A stretch of 64,000 nt of DNA from Rheinheimera pacifica (GCF_900108485.1 NZ_FNXF01000004.1:248001-312000); one strand, 5' to 3'; shown: positions 43,627 through 60,600, counted from the first letter of the stretch. Notes: a model not told the origin generated them from the sequence alone. Numbers and translations are program-made.

Positions 43627-44781
43627 TTACTCACTAAAATACCAATAACCCTGATTAATTAAGCTGGTCAACAACATCAGTCGCTCGGCTGACTGGTTAA
43701 AATGCAGGTTCTGCTCTGATTGCAGCTCAGTGTAATCACACAATAATTGTGCAGTGAGCAGCTCATTTGCTGGCAGCGTGGTTTGTTCACCATTAATAAA
43801 CAGCAGAATATCGCTATCAGCAGCTTGCTGATAATAACAGCAGCGCAGGCCGCCGGTACGGCTTAACACTGAACCTTCGTCAAGGTATTCGCCAATTTCA
43901 TCGACGCCGTAATGCGGGTCGGGCTCGTTTAAATCCAGCTCATGTTTGGCGCGGGTAATTAAATTGCCAAACCAATGCGGTAGCATGGTTTTATCACTTA
44001 CCAGTTGTTGTAGTAACTGCTGCACTTTGCTCAGATCATCATCTGTAATCACCCCAACCGATTGCGCGCTATTGCGCCCTGCATCGGTAAAGCGTTTTCC
44101 AGTGATGTCATGATCAATCAGGTGATCGGCCAGGCCGGTAAGCAGATCTTTTTGGGCCGGAGCGCGAAAACCAACAGAGTAGTTCAGGCTGTTTTCAATG
44201 CTGATGCCCTCATGCGGGCAGCCTGGCGGAATATATAAAATATCGCCGGGCTCTGTAATAACGTCAATACAGGCTGTAAAAGGGCTTACCTGCAGTAAAC
44301 GCGGGTGAGGGCATAATTGCTGCAGGCTGGCATCTGGCATACCAACACGCCAGTGGCGTTTGCCTTCACCCTGAATAATAAACACATCGTACTGATCTAA
44401 ATGTGGGCCAACACCGCCACCGGGTGCTGAAAAGCTTACCATCAGATCATCAATACGCCAGTTGGGGATAAAACGAAACGGGTCCAGCAGCTTAGCGGCC
44501 TCTGGGTGCCAGTGATCAACGGCTTGTACCAGTAGGGTCCAGTCTTTATCGCCAAAAGCAGAGAAATCTTCAAACGGGCCGGTTTGCATATCCCATTGTT
44601 TATCTGCACAGCTGACTATGCGTGATTCAATTTCTTCTTCCAGTGCCAGGCCAGCCAGTTCATCTGCAGTGAGTGGATCGGCAAAATGTTTAAAACCACC
44701 TTTAATCAGCAGTGGTTTTTTTTGCCAGTATTCATTAAGAAATTCAGTGATGCCAGGTTCAGCCAAATTTAATTGATACAT
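43627..44781 (-). CDS. roxA: 50S ribosomal protein L16 arginine 3-hydroxylase RoxA
   Basis: Fe(II)/2-oxoglutarate-dependent JmjC-type oxygenase (YcfD) that hydroxylates an arginine of ribosomal protein L16. The 384-residue product has the iron ligands His127 and Asp129 in PHLDQYD and His190 in PPGCPHEG, in line with the E. coli enzyme (His125, Asp127, His187). The C-terminal dimerisation and winged-helix region is present. It follows purB in the opposite order of transcription to E. coli phoPQ-containing loci: here no phoPQ lies between roxA and purB. Confidence 0.95.
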   Translation of the reverse strand: MYQLNLAEPGITEFLNEYWQKKPLLIKGGFKHFADPLTADELAGLALEEEIESRIVSCADKQWDMQTGPFEDFSAFGDKDWTLLVQAVDHWHPEAAKLLDPFRFIPNWRIDDLMVSFSAPGGGVGPHLDQYDVFIIQGEGKRHWRVGMPDASLQQLCPHPRLLQVSPFTACIDVITEPGDILYIPPGCPHEGISIENSLNYSVGFRAPAQKDLLTGLADHLIDHDITGKRFTDAGRNSAQSVGVITDDDLSKVQQLLQQLVSDKTMLPHWFGNLITRAKHELDLNEPDPHYGVDEIGEYLDEGSVLSRTGGLRCCYYQQAADSDILLFINGEQTTLPANELLTAQLLCDYTELQSEQNLHFNQSAERLMLLTSLINQGYWYFSE

Positions 44782-44799
44782 TTGATATTCCTGAGAAAA

Positions 44800-44821
44800 A
44801 AGGCGCTGAATTCAGCGCCTT
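44800..44821 (-). terminator. Rho-independent terminator after purB
   Basis: AAGGCGCTGAATTCAGCGCCTT is reported here by position: a perfect 22-base palindrome whose minus-strand side continues into six T. It lies 13 bases past the purB stop and separates purB from roxA. Confidence 0.88.
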
Positions 44822-44833
44822 ATTGTTAGCCTG

Positions 44834-46851
<2,018 letters not shown>

Positions 46852-46852
46852 A

Positions 46853-47977
46853 TTAGTTCAGAGCCACATCAATAATGCCGCCGCCAAGGCAAACATCGTC
46901 AAGATAAAATACGGCCGACTGGCCAGGCGTTACTGCTTTTTGTGGCGTATCAAAAAGCACTTCAACGCTGCCGTTGGCAAGAGGCGTTAAGCTGCAGGCA
47001 ATATCAGTCTGGCGGTAACGGGTTTTCACCGTGCAGCGCAAAGTGTGTTGCGGGCCTTTACGATCTGTCCAGTGCAACTGGTTAGCGATTAAACCTTTAG
47101 ATAATAAACCCGGATGGTCATGGCCCTGAGCCACAATTAGCTGGTTGGTATCCAGATTTTTGCCAACCACATACCAGGGCTCGTCGCCGCCATCGCGCAG
47201 GCCGCCAATGCCCAGGCCCTTACGCTGGCCCAGAGTATGGTACATCAGGCCTTCATGGCGGCCGATAATATCGCCGTCTACCGAAACGATATCGCCCGGT
47301 TGTGCCGGCAGGTATTGCTGCAGAAAATCTTTAAATTTACGCTCGCCGATAAAGCAAATACCGGTGCTGTCTTTTTTATCGTGGGTAACTAAACCCTGCT
47401 GTTCGGCAATCGCGCGTACGGCGGGTTTTTCCAGCTCGCCCACCGGAAACAGCGTTTGTGCCACATGCTCTTCACCAATGGTGTAGAGGAAATAGCTTTG
47501 ATCTTTATTGTTGTCCAGGCCGCGCAATAATTGCCAGTGGCCATCAACATAACGCCGCTGTACATAGTGGCCGGTGGCAATATAATCTGCGCCCAGCGCT
47601 TCGGCAGCAAACTCGAGAAAGGCTTTAAATTTAATTTCTTTATTGCACATGATGTCCGGGTTAGGGGTGCGGCCGGCTTTATATTCAGCCAGAAAGTACT
47701 CAAAAACATTGTCCCAGTACTCTGCAGCAAAATTCACCTTATGCAGCACTATACCCAGTTTGTCGCAAACGGCCTGTGCATCGCGCATATCTTCAGCTGC
47801 TGCACAGTATTCGTCGTTATCGTCTTCTTCCCAGTTTTTCATAAACAGGCCTTCAACCTGATAACCCTGCTGTAGCAACAGGTAGGCTGAAACGGAAGAA
47901 TCTACGCCGCCGGACATGCCGACGATGACTTTTTTACTGCTGTTAGCTGAGCTGTCAGTTAAGCGGGTATCTGGCAT
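46853..47977 (-). CDS. mnmA: tRNA-specific 2-thiouridylase MnmA
   Basis: PP-loop enzyme that introduces sulfur at U34 of Lys, Glu and Gln tRNAs. The 374-residue product has the PP-loop [10 protein letters not shown] (about residues 20-29), the catalytic cysteines in [12 protein letters not shown] (about residue 110) and [12 protein letters not shown] (about residue 207), and the C-terminal beta-barrel. It heads the mnmA-hflD-purB unit; nudJ and rluE lie upstream on the same strand. Confidence 0.97.
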   Translation of the reverse strand: MPDTRLTDSSANSSKKVIVGMSGGVDSSVSAYLLLQQGYQVEGLFMKNWEEDDNDEYCAAAEDMRDAQAVCDKLGIVLHKVNFAAEYWDNVFEYFLAEYKAGRTPNPDIMCNKEIKFKAFLEFAAEALGADYIATGHYVQRRYVDGHWQLLRGLDNNKDQSYFLYTIGEEHVAQTLFPVGELEKPAVRAIAEQQGLVTHDKKDSTGICFIGERKFKDFLQQYLPAQPGDIVSVDGDIIGRHEGLMYHTLGQRKGLGIGGLRDGGDEPWYVVGKNLDTNQLIVAQGHDHPGLLSKGLIANQLHWTDRKGPQHTLRCTVKTRYRQTDIACSLTPLANGSVEVLFDTPQKAVTPGQSAVFYLDDVCLGGGIIDVALN

Positions 47978-48045
47978 AACACTGCACTTTTGAAGGCCGG
48001 AAAAACAAGGCGCGGATTATACATTAAATTTATCCGCTGCGCATG

Positions 48046-48501
48046 TTATCGCGTTGGTTGGATCAGCGACAGCGGTAGGCGTACCCCTTCTGTATATAAG
48101 CTGATAGCGTCACTGACTAAACGGCTGCGAAGCGGCAAGGCTGTTTGTAACAGTTCAGTTGCACTATACCAGTGCAATGCCAGAATATCGCTGTCTTGTG
48201 GTTGGTACTGTGCTGGCAGGCTGGTGGGCTCAAACACTATATTCAGCCGCACATAGCGATGACCATTAGCCGCTTTTAACTGCGAAATACCCAACCAGGC
48301 CGAGGGTTCAAGCGCCAAACCGGTTTCTTCAAACAGTTCGCGTTTTACTGCGCTAAGCAAATCTTCATCCTGCTCAACATGGCCTGCCGGTTGGTTCAGT
48401 ACCCGCTGTCCGGTTAGTTTATCGCGCTCTTCTACCAGTAAAAATTTGTGCTCAAAATACACTATGGCAGCAACGGTAAGATGTAGCAGTTCTCTGCTCA
48501 T
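48046..48501 (-). CDS. nudJ: Nudix hydrolase NudJ (HMP-PP/thiamine pyrophosphate phosphatase)
   Basis: A 151-residue Nudix hydrolase. The Nudix box is complete: GHVEQDEDLLSAVKRELFEETG, at about residues 40-61. In E. coli NudJ removes phosphates from HMP-PP, thiamine pyrophosphate and nucleoside di/triphosphates. The position between rluE and mnmA is the same as in E. coli, which supports the specific name. Confidence 0.92.
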   Translation of the reverse strand: MSRELLHLTVAAIVYFEHKFLLVEERDKLTGQRVLNQPAGHVEQDEDLLSAVKRELFEETGLALEPSAWLGISQLKAANGHRYVRLNIVFEPTSLPAQYQPQDSDILALHWYSATELLQTALPLRSRLVSDAISLYTEGVRLPLSLIQPTR

Positions 48502-48517
48502 GAGTTGGTGGCTATCC

Positions 48518-49165
48518 TTATTTAAGATCCATTACGGTAAATTGGCCCGGCGCTAATTGATTAAGGTGCCAATCGCCAATTTGTGCGCGGATTAAGCGCA
48601 ACGTTGGGAAACCCACTGCGGCAGTCATCCGCCTTACCTGACGGTTACGGCCTTCGGTAATGGTCAGACTTATCCAGCAGGTAGGAATGTTGGCGCGCTG
48701 GCGCACCGGTGGCTGCCGCGGCCAGACATCAGGCTCAGGTAAGCGCTGCGCTGTTGCGGGTAAAGTGGGGCCATCATTTAACTGCACGCCTGAGCTTAAC
48801 TGTGCCAGAGCGTCGTCGCTGATATTACCCTCAAGTTGTACCCAGTAGGTTTTGGCCATTTTATGTTTAGGATCGGTAATCTGATGCTGGGTTTTACCAC
48901 AGTTAGTCAGCAGCAAAAGCCCTTCGCTGTCGCGGTCAAGCCGGCCGGCGGCATACACGTCAGGCACAGTGATAAAATCTGCCAGGGTAGCACGCGCAGG
49001 TGTGCTGTTATCGGTAAACTGACACAGTACGTCAAAAGGTTTGTTGAACAACACTAATACCGGCTGTCCGACCTTGGTCGTATTGCGTTTTTTCGTATAT
49101 GGATTATTTTGCAAATTCTGCCTGCTGCGCAACGGTTTCACTGTATTTTTGTCTCTGAAATTCAT
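48518..49165 (-). CDS. rluE: 23S rRNA pseudouridine(2457) synthase RluE
   Basis: RsuA-family pseudouridine synthase without S4 domain, 215 residues. The catalytic aspartate lies in [16 protein letters not shown] (about residues 73-88); [14 protein letters not shown] and [25 protein letters not shown] are further family motifs. Residues 1-30 form a basic tail. In E. coli rluE is likewise divergent from icd, which begins about 150 bases away here. Confidence 0.94.
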   Translation of the reverse strand: MNFRDKNTVKPLRSRQNLQNNPYTKKRNTTKVGQPVLVLFNKPFDVLCQFTDNSTPARATLADFITVPDVYAAGRLDRDSEGLLLLTNCGKTQHQITDPKHKMAKTYWVQLEGNISDDALAQLSSGVQLNDGPTLPATAQRLPEPDVWPRQPPVRQRANIPTCWISLTITEGRNRQVRRMTAAVGFPTLRLIRAQIGDWHLNQLAPGQFTVMDLK

Positions 49166-49236
49166 AGCATCCGGCTGCCTATTTTATTGAATGTCATGCT
49201 GCTATACTACCGCCGCTTAGCAACAAATGCGTTTAA

Positions 49237-51543
<2,307 letters not shown>

Positions 51544-51563
51544 TACGCTGGCAGATAAGCAAA

Positions 51564-51588
51564 AGCAGGCATTATGCCTGCTTTTTTT
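51564..51588 (+). terminator. Rho-independent terminator after icd
   Basis: AGCAGGCA pairs with TGCCTGCT over the loop TTA and is followed by seven T. It is about 20 bases past the icd stop. The A run on the left could also terminate cspD transcripts from the other side. Confidence 0.9.
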
Positions 51589-51618
51589 GTCGGTCTGGGT
51601 TACAGCACAGCAAATATA

Positions 51619-51837
51619 TTATTCTGTCAAATCACCGGGCAGTTTAATATTCACAGCGTGTAAGCCTTTCGGGCCCTCGGACAAGTCAAACTCAACGTCT
51701 TGTCCAGCCTTTAGCGTGCGGTAGCCATCCATACTAATGGTTGAATAATGAGCAAAGATATCTTCATCACGGCCATCTTCACGGATAAATCCAAATCCTT
51801 TGGCGTTATTGAACCATTTTACTTTACCGGTAGCCAT
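51619..51837 (-). CDS. cspD: Cold-shock-domain protein CspD
   Basis: A 72-residue nucleic-acid-binding cold-shock domain with RNP1-like KGFGFI and RNP2-like DIFAHYST motifs. It has the extended GRDEDIFAHYSTISMDGYRTLKAGQDVEFDLSEGPKG of CspD rather than CspA. E. coli CspD inhibits replication in stationary phase. It is divergent from clpS, an arrangement conserved in gammaproteobacteria. Confidence 0.92.
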   Translation of the reverse strand: MATGKVKWFNNAKGFGFIREDGRDEDIFAHYSTISMDGYRTLKAGQDVEFDLSEGPKGLHAVNIKLPGDLTE

Positions 51838-51923
51838 ACAACTTACTTCCTTCTCTAAGTTAGCTAAATTCTGTATTCTTAGTCTTTACGGCGGGATTGT
51901 TGTTGATCCCAACAACTAATGTA

Positions 51924-51945
51924 GATAATTTGACCATGTAGTCAA
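51924..51945 (-). promoter_or_regulatory. Candidate cspD promoter with inverted repeat
   Basis: On the minus strand TTGACT (51940-51945) is followed by a 16-base spacer and TACATT (51918-51923 region), 5 of 6 and 4 of 6 to consensus. The -35 forms half of an inverted repeat TTGAC-N6-GTCAA (51930-51945), a possible operator. Confidence 0.4.
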
Positions 51946-52028
51946 GTTATTTGCAAAATTAAACCAAAATTTTACCAATATTTAACCCAAAGCTCCTTTG
52001 ATGGAATACGCAGGCATGGCTATAGTTT

Positions 52029-52349
52029 ATGAGCGGAAATAAAGAAGGTAACGTACAACATGGTGGTTTAGAGGAACTGACACGGCAACGTGTGGCTCCG
52101 CCACCAATGTATAAGGTAGTACTGCATAACGACGATTACACCCCGATGGATTTTGTCATTGATGTGTTAAGCCGTTTTTTTAATATGCAGTATGAACAGG
52201 CAACTGAGGTAATGTTAAAAGTACATTACGAAGGGAAAGGGGTTTGTGGTGTTTTTACCGCAGAAATTGCGGAAACTAAAGTGCAGCAGGTGACGCAGTA
52301 TGCGAAAGAGCATCAACACCCGCTGCTCTGTACCATGGAGCGCGCTTAA
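52029..52349 (+). CDS. clpS: ATP-dependent Clp protease adaptor ClpS
   Basis: Adaptor that binds N-degron substrates (Leu, Phe, Tyr, Trp at the N-terminus) and hands them to ClpAP. The 106-residue product has the substrate-pocket motif [16 protein letters not shown] and [20 protein letters not shown], then [10 protein letters not shown] at the end, all as in E. coli ClpS. The ribosome-binding site is poor. clpA begins 54 bases downstream and is probably co-transcribed. Confidence 0.97.
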   Translation: MSGNKEGNVQHGGLEELTRQRVAPPPMYKVVLHNDDYTPMDFVIDVLSRFFNMQYEQATEVMLKVHYEGKGVCGVFTAEIAETKVQQVTQYAKEHQHPLLCTMERA

Positions 52350-52403
52350 GGTAAGTCCTGGCATGATTCTGGTGTCGTTACTCAGGTGGATTAGGAGTGG
52401 TGT

Positions 52404-54671
52404 ATGTTAAATAAAGATCTTGAGTTAACTCTGAATTTGGCTTTCAGGTTTGCGCGTGAGCGCCGTCATGAATATATGACGGTAGAACACTTGCTGTTGG
52501 CGTTGCTTGACAACCCGGCCGCCGGTGACGCGCTACGTTCTTGTGGCGCAAATATTGAAAAACTACGGCTGGAACTGGGCAGCTTTATTGATTCAACCAC
52601 ACCTGTGCTACCCGACGGTGAAATGGAGCGTGATACCCAGCCTACGTTGGGTTTTCAGCGTGTGCTGCAGCGTGCGGTGTTTCATGTACAGTCATCCGGT
52701 AAAGCTGAGGTGACAGGTGCTAATGTGCTGGTGGCAATTTTTAGTGAGCAGGAATCACAAGCGGTATATTTACTGAAGAAAATTGATATTAGCCGCCTGG
52801 ATGTGGTGAATTTTATTTCTCATGGTGTAACCAAAACTGAAAAGTTAGAGCAACATGATGAACACACGGCAGAAGAGGCCGGCGAAACACTAAGCGACGA
52901 AAGTAAGTATCTGGAAAACTTTACCGCTAACTTGAATGTTCAGGCCAAAAACGGCCACATTGACCCATTAATTGGCCGTGAACATGAAGTTGAACGGGCC
53001 ATTCAGGTATTGTGCCGGCGTAAGAAAAATAACCCGCTGCTGGTAGGGGAAGCCGGTGTGGGTAAAACCGCTATTGCCGAAGGCCTGGCGTACCGTATTG
53101 TGCACAAAGAAGTGCCGGAAGTTATTGCCAACGCCACTATTTACTCGCTCGATATGGGCGCTTTGCTGGCAGGTACCAAATACCGTGGCGACTTTGAAAA
53201 ACGGCTGAAGTCTTTACTAAAAGAGCTGGAGCGGGAAAAGGACGCTATTTTATTTATTGATGAAATTCATACCGTCATCGGTGCCGGGGCGGCTTCCGGT
53301 GGTGTGATGGATGCCAGTAACCTGATTAAACCGCTGCTGTCCAGTGGCCGTTTGCGTTGTATGGGCTCTACCACTTATCAGGAATTTAAAAGCATTTTTG
53401 AAAAAGACACCGCACTGGTGCGTCGTTTCCAGAAAATTGATGTGGCTGAACCGAGTGTGGAAGATACCACCCGGATTTTGCTCGGCTTAAAAGAGCGCTA
53501 CGAGCAACATCACAATGTGCGCTATACGCAAAAGGCAATCCGCGCGGCGGCTGAATTATCGGCCAAATACATTAATGAGCGCCATTTACCGGACAAAGCT
53601 ATAGATGTGATAGATGAAGCCGGTGCCAGCCAACGGTTATTGCCGGTATCTAAGCGTAAAAAAGTCATCAATGTGCCGGAAATTGAGCATGTGATTGCCA
53701 AAATGGCGCGTATTCCGGAGAAGTCGGTATCGGCATCAGACAAAGATGTGCTGGCGAATTTAGATCGCAATTTAAAACTGGTGGTATTTGGTCAGAATGA
53801 GCCAATTGAAGTGCTAACCTCGGCTATCCGCTTATCGCGCTCTGGCCTTGGCAACGAAGAAAAACCGATAGGTAACTTCCTGTTTGCCGGCCCGACCGGG
53901 GTAGGTAAAACGGAAGTGACGAAACAGCTGGCTAAAGCGCTGGGTGTTGAACTGCTGCGGTTTGATATGTCGGAGTATATGGAGCGCCACGCTATCAGCC
54001 GTTTAATCGGGGCGCCACCTGGTTATGTTGGGTTTGAGCAGGGCGGTTTACTGACCGATGCCGTGTCAAAACATCCGTATTCAGTAGTGCTGCTGGATGA
54101 AATCGAAAAAGCCCACAGCGATATTTATAATATTCTGCTGCAGGTAATGGACCACGGTACCTTAACCGACAATAATGGCCGCAAGATTGATTTTCGTAAT
54201 GTGGTACTGGTAATGACCACCAATGCCGGTGTGCAGGAAACCATCCGTAAATCGATAGGCTTTAAACAGCAAGATCATAGCCATGATGCGCTGTCGGAAA
54301 TAAACCGTACTTTTAGTCCGGAGTTCAGAAACCGGCTAGATGGCATTATCTGGTTTCAACATCTGGGTGCGGACATTATTCTGCAAATTGTTGATAAGTT
54401 TATCTGTGACTTACAGGTACAACTGGATAAAAAGCAGGTATCAATGGAGTTAAGCAGCGCGGCAAGGCAATGGCTGGCAGATAAAGGTTACGACCATGCA
54501 ATGGGGGCGCGGCCAATGGCCCGGGTTATTCAGGAGCAGCTTAAAAAGCCGCTGGCGAACGAAATTCTGTTCGGCCGTTTACTGCATGGTGGTGATGTGC
54601 GGGTAGATCTGGTTGATGGTCAGCTAAGCTTTGTTTATCAGACCACAGAAGAAGCTGCACTGGCAGATTGA
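52404..54671 (+). CDS. clpA: ATP-dependent Clp protease ATP-binding subunit ClpA
   Basis: AAA+ unfoldase that feeds substrates into ClpP. The 755-residue product is the usual length (E. coli about 758). Two Clp_N repeats (about residues 1-145) bind ClpS. The first AAA+ module has Walker A GEAGVGKT (about residues 213-220) and the second GPTGVGKT (about residues 496-503). The ClpP-binding IGF loop is present (KSIGFKQQD, about residues 614-622). It lies downstream of clpS and ends at a convergent terminator with infA. Confidence 0.98.
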   Translation: MLNKDLELTLNLAFRFARERRHEYMTVEHLLLALLDNPAAGDALRSCGANIEKLRLELGSFIDSTTPVLPDGEMERDTQPTLGFQRVLQRAVFHVQSSGKAEVTGANVLVAIFSEQESQAVYLLKKIDISRLDVVNFISHGVTKTEKLEQHDEHTAEEAGETLSDESKYLENFTANLNVQAKNGHIDPLIGREHEVERAIQVLCRRKKNNPLLVGEAGVGKTAIAEGLAYRIVHKEVPEVIANATIYSLDMGALLAGTKYRGDFEKRLKSLLKELEREKDAILFIDEIHTVIGAGAASGGVMDASNLIKPLLSSGRLRCMGSTTYQEFKSIFEKDTALVRRFQKIDVAEPSVEDTTRILLGLKERYEQHHNVRYTQKAIRAAAELSAKYINERHLPDKAIDVIDEAGASQRLLPVSKRKKVINVPEIEHVIAKMARIPEKSVSASDKDVLANLDRNLKLVVFGQNEPIEVLTSAIRLSRSGLGNEEKPIGNFLFAGPTGVGKTEVTKQLAKALGVELLRFDMSEYMERHAISRLIGAPPGYVGFEQGGLLTDAVSKHPYSVVLLDEIEKAHSDIYNILLQVMDHGTLTDNNGRKIDFRNVVLVMTTNAGVQETIRKSIGFKQQDHSHDALSEINRTFSPEFRNRLDGIIWFQHLGADIILQIVDKFICDLQVQLDKKQVSMELSSAARQWLADKGYDHAMGARPMARVIQEQLKKPLANEILFGRLLHGGDVRVDLVDGQLSFVYQTTEEAALAD

Positions 54672-54703
54672 CGCTAACGCAAATCGCTTTACAGCAAAAC
54701 AGT

Positions 54704-54725
54704 AAACCCGGCCAAGGCCGGGTTT
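54704..54725. terminator. Terminator hairpin between clpA and infA
   Basis: AAACCCGGCC and GGCCGGGTTT form a perfect ten-base-pair stem with an AA loop, 33 bases after the clpA stop. The following TTTGTGTT is an imperfect T run. It can also act on infA transcripts, which end about 30 bases away. Confidence 0.75.
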
Positions 54726-54756
54726 GTGTTATCTGGCATAATGCAAAAAAGCCGGC

Positions 54757-54975
<219 letters not shown>

Positions 54976-55069
54976 TCAGCGTACTTGCCTCTTAATATTG
55001 GGTGAACCATAAAAAAACTGCGCAGATTGTGCCGAAATCATCGGCATAAGTAAAGCAACAAGCGCTTTT

Positions 55070-55777
55070 TTAGCCAAATGAATGCCATTGTCCCTGAATA
55101 AAACGTTGTTGCGGCAAAAAAGCGGCCTTATAGGCCATTTTCTGGCAGGCATTAATCTGATAACCCAGATACAACCAGTTTTTCTGATCCTGCCTGGCAC
55201 ATTGCAATAAATACAATATGGCTAAAATACCGGGAGAGAGCGCACAGACATCGGGATGAAAAAAGGTGTACACCGCCGAATAAGCCTCTGTTGTTTCATC
55301 AACAATAGTTACTGCCACTAATTGCTGCTGATAGTATTGTTCCAGATAACGTACTTTTAACCATGAGCAACTTAACATGGCATCCAGTTGAGCCTGCTCG
55401 GGTGGGTACATACTGCCATCAGCATGTTTATGGCTGATGTAAGCGGCAAACAACGGGAAATAATCTGTGCTGGCACCGGCGCTCAGTTTGTATTGCCAAC
55501 CGATACGCTGCGCTTTATTAAGTAAACGGCGCTGGCTGCGGCTGCCATTAAAAGCAGCAGGGTTAATGCGTACTGACTCACAGGCGCGGCATGCCGGGCA
55601 GTGTGGTGTGTAAACCTGCTCGCCGCTGCGGCGAAAATTAAGCTCAAGCAATTGCTGGTACAGCGCTGCACTGACTGGCTGCTCTGGCAGTAAAAACACC
55701 AGTTGTTCCTGCTGTGCATCCAGATAACTGCAGGGGGCTGGTGCTGTCAGGCCAAAACGTAGCTCATGCATTGGCAC
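55070..55777 (-). CDS. bpt: Leucyl-tRNA--protein transferase Bpt (aspartate/glutamate-specific)
   Basis: N-degron enzyme that adds Leu to proteins with N-terminal Asp or Glu, making them ClpS substrates; homologous to eukaryotic Ate1. The 235-residue product has the FRRSGEQVYTPHCPACRACESVRI core with the conserved cysteines (about residues 50-75) and the GNAT-like C-terminal half with YLGYQINACQKMAYKAAF. E. coli lacks this gene; it is typical of Vibrio, Alteromonadales and pseudomonads. Its start overlaps the end of aat by 14 bases. Confidence 0.94.
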   Translation of the reverse strand: MPMHELRFGLTAPAPCSYLDAQQEQLVFLLPEQPVSAALYQQLLELNFRRSGEQVYTPHCPACRACESVRINPAAFNGSRSQRRLLNKAQRIGWQYKLSAGASTDYFPLFAAYISHKHADGSMYPPEQAQLDAMLSCSWLKVRYLEQYYQQQLVAVTIVDETTEAYSAVYTFFHPDVCALSPGILAILYLLQCARQDQKNWLYLGYQINACQKMAYKAAFLPQQRFIQGQWHSFG

Positions 55778-56486
55778 TGTCCAATTCGATAGTGCGGGCT
55801 TGCCAGTGAGATGGCGGTGTTATTTGCTGGCGGTATTGCTGTAACAACTGTACATAGTGATTACGTGACATCTCTTTTGCCCCCAACTGCATAAGAAACG
55901 GGTTAGGTAACTGGCAGTCAATCCAGCCGGGTGCAACCTGCTGTAAATGTTGCTGCAGGGCAACTAATGCCAGTTTGGCGGTATCCGGCAACCGGTTAAA
56001 CATCGACTCACCACAAAACAGGCTGCCAACCAGCACGCCGTATAAACCGCCAACTAAGCGGTCCTGTTGCCACACTTCAATACTGTGGGCGTGCCCCTGT
56101 AAGTGTAATTGCAGATAGGCTTGCTGCATTTGGGGCAGGATCCAGGTAGCGGGTTGGCGTGCTCTGGGAGCTGCGCATTGTGCTATTACCTGCGTAAATG
56201 CGGTATTGATACTAAAGCGTAGCTGATGGCGGTTAATTTGTTTTCTCAGCGTGCGGTTTAGTTGGAGGCTATCGGGGGCAAAAGCGGCGCGCACAGAGGG
56301 GCTCCACCACAATAACGGATCGCCTTCACTAAACCAGGGAAAAATACCATGTGCGTAAGCATTGATAAGGCGGGGCGCAGATAAATCTCCGCCCATTGCC
56401 AGCAAGCCATCAGGCTCGGCCAGCGCACGATGCAGCGCAGGGAAGCTGACATCGTGGGCTGATAGCTGCGGCAAATAAATGGTCAC
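55764..56486 (-). CDS. aat: Leucyl/phenylalanyl-tRNA--protein transferase Aat
   Basis: Adds Leu or Phe from aminoacyl-tRNA to proteins with N-terminal Lys or Arg, creating ClpS-recognised N-degrons. The 240-residue product has GLLAMGGDLSAPRLINAYAHGIFPWFSEGDPLLWWSP (about residues 28-64) and HAHSIEVW-type and GVLVGSLFCGESMF motifs near residues 132-165. It overlaps bpt by 14 bases and lies 14 bases after trxB, so trxB-aat-bpt form a unit. Confidence 0.97.
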   Translation of the reverse strand: MTIYLPQLSAHDVSFPALHRALAEPDGLLAMGGDLSAPRLINAYAHGIFPWFSEGDPLLWWSPSVRAAFAPDSLQLNRTLRKQINRHQLRFSINTAFTQVIAQCAAPRARQPATWILPQMQQAYLQLHLQGHAHSIEVWQQDRLVGGLYGVLVGSLFCGESMFNRLPDTAKLALVALQQHLQQVAPGWIDCQLPNPFLMQLGAKEMSRNHYVQLLQQYRQQITPPSHWQARTIELDSANA

Positions 56487-56499
56487 AGGCGCGACCTGT

Positions 56500-57471
<972 letters not shown>

Positions 57472-57657
57472 CTACGTAATTAAAAGCGGTAATGGCGACG
57501 ATTCTAAAAGAATGCAACCCCAAGCGAAAGTGGCACCAGACATTTAATCTATGCCGTACTGTAAAGCCTGGCTTGCTATGCTATGGTTAGCCTGTACCGC
57601 TTAGTTTAACTGCTTTAATATTAGCTGCTTGGATTGTCAGATAGTGTCGGGGGCATT

Positions 57658-60600
57658 TTGCACGGTCAGAAAATAGGGATAGTTTTCATTGTGCGCTGTA
57701 TGTTGGTGTGGCTGGCATATTGCACTGGCGCATCGGCTGAACAGCACTATGTCCGTATCGGCGTTGACGACGGCCTGCCCAATGCCACTATCTATAGTGT
57801 TAAACAAGACAGCACCGGCTTTTTATGGCTTGGCTCGACTAACTCGGGCTTATTACGCTACGACGGCTACCGCTTTGTTGAATTTGCTGTGCTCACCGCT
57901 ACCGAGTTGCAACGTCATCAGACACCTGATGTTGGCGTGGTACTGATTGATAATGCCGATAATATCTGGGCCGGTACCTGGGGCCTTGGGCTGTCAAGGC
58001 TGGATGCCCAAACCGGAGAGTTAACCCGTTATACCAGTGAAAACGGGTTGGCTGGAAATCAAATTCAGGGCTTGTTGCAAGACGCAGACGGTAATATCTG
58101 GGTGGGTACTACATCGGGTTTAAGCCGGATAGATGCTCAGTTTCAGATCACGAATATCGGCCAGGCCGGGCCTGAACAGGCATTGGCAGATCAGCGGATC
58201 TGGAGTTTAACCCAAACGCCTGATGGGGTGATCTGGGTTGGTACCTCCGCCGGTTTACATAGCTGGCAGCCAGATAAAGGCTTAAGTTCGGTATATCAGT
58301 TAGTCAACTATACAGACAACTCAGTACCCGCTAATTTTAGCCGGGATAACGAAATCCGTGCGGTTTATGCCCTGGGGCAACAGTTATGGGTTGGCAGCCG
58401 GCAAGGGTTGTTTTTGTTTAACCGCCAGCAACAGTTTGTGCCGGTGCCTTTGTCTCAGCGCGGTGAGCCAGAGCCATTAATTAACATACTGTCATCTGAT
58501 AACACTACCAACGATTTATTGGTCGGTAGTTACAGTGGCTTGTATCGTGTGCCGCCACACCATCAGGCCGGGCATGGCGTAAAACCAGCCGAGTTAGGTA
58601 ATGTCAATGTACGCAGTATCCTGCAGGATAACTCCGGTGTGCTGTGGCTGGGTTCACGGGAAAGTGGGTTGTTTCGCAATATTTTATCCAGTAAGGCATT
58701 TGATGATATCAGTGCTTTCTCCGCGGCGCTGGCTGAACAAAAAACATTTTCTGTTACCGCTATTTTTAAACAGCCAGATGCGCTTTGGCTTGGCAGTTCG
58801 AATGGCATATATCGTATTAAACTGCCAACCGGAGATTTCCAGTTCTTCCGCACGGGCAGCAGAGTGAACGCCATAGCCGCAACACCGCAGAGCGAGGTTT
58901 ATATTGCCTCTGATACCGGGTTGTTAAAATATAACGGTACGGCAGAGCTGATAAAAACCGATGAGCCATTCGAGCTGGCTAAGGTAGTAAATCGTAATGT
59001 AAGAGATTTACATATTGATGCTGCCGGCCGGTTTTATCTGGGCATGTGGGGAGAAGGCGTTATAGCCTGGCAGCCTGAACGTCAGCAAGCCAAACGCTGG
59101 TTAACCCGGTTGTCAGACAATATGGTGGGTAATGCAGTACAAAAACTGTTTGTTGGCTCTTCGCAGCAGCTATGGGTGGCAACACGTTATAGTGGGTTGT
59201 TTCAGATAGATTTAGCTACAGATAACGTTATGCAGCACAACACAACGGCCGCTTCGGGTATACGATTGCCGCACAATGATGTTCACTGTGTCAGTGAATA
59301 TGCAGAGCAGCTGGCTGTTTGCACCCGCGAGGGCTTATTACTGGTTAACCTGACAACAGCAGAGCAACAGTTGCTGACAATACAGGATAGCTTACCGGAC
59401 AATGATATTCTGGGGGCGTTGCAACAAGAGCAGCAACTATGGGTTATGACTCCGAAGGGGCTGGCGCTGAGGCTAGCCGGACAGCCGCATTTTATTCACT
59501 ATAACCGTAATGACGGTATGGTAAGTTCTGAGTTAAATACCAACGCGGTATTTGCTGATGACAGCGGTATTTTATTTGGTGCTATTGCCGGGCTGGTAGT
59601 GGTAAAGCCCGAACAGCTGCAAAGTAACCAGAGAATACCAAACCCGGTGTTATCAGCACTGGTGATTGACTACCAACTACTGCAAACAAAACCGCATAAG
59701 CAGCCCTGGGATGTGATTAAGTTGTCGCCGGATCAGCATACGATGAATTTTGAATTCAGTGCTCTGGATTATCAGGACCCACAGCGTAACCAGTTTCAAT
59801 ATCAGCTTGAAGGTATTGATAAAAGCTGGGTTATTGCGAATGAGCGTAATAGTGCTTTTTACGCAAACCTGCCGGTTGGCACCTATCCGTTGTGGTTGAA
59901 AGCATCCAATAATCATGGTGTTTTCAGTGAGCCGGTAAAGGTAGCCACCTTAAATGTTCTGCCACATTGGTGGCAGCAAAGCTGGGTGGTGTATTCGCTG
60001 ATTGCACTTGCAAGCCTGTTGCTGTGGCTGATGCATCAGTATCGTTTACGCCATGTCAGACAAATAAACCGTTTGCTGCAGGCGGCAGTAGAAAATAAAG
60101 CTAAAGCACAAACTGTGCTGGAAACCCGGGTTACTGAACGCACCCGGGCACTGGAGGAGAGTTCTGTTACGCTGTCGCTACGAACCAGGCAATTGGAGCG
60201 CAGCCTGGATGAGCTGGCAAAAACCAACCAGGAGTTAAAACGGCTGGATACCCTAAAAGATGAGTTTATTGCCACGGTAAGCCATGAATTACGCACCCCG
60301 CTTACTGCGATACGGGGCGCTATAGGGCTGATTACGCAAAAGGTTGTCACTGCGGATTCTGCGCTGTATCAGGATATGCTGCACACTGCCCAAACTAACA
60401 GTGAACGTCTGGCTCAGTTGATTAACGATTTACTGGATTTACAAAAATTTGCCGCCGGCACCTTCACGTTGAATATCACCAGAGTGGATATCAGCGCGCT
60501 AACCCGGCACGCTGTTAATGCAATGCAGCCTTATGCCAGCCGTTATCAGGTTGAACTGCAACTGGCATCTGAGCCGGAACAACCTTTATGGGTAGAGGCC

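Noticed and set aside
54672..54756. A tRNA-Ser gene between clpA and infA, as in E. coli
   Set aside because: The 85-base gap holds only a terminator hairpin; no cloverleaf could be traced.
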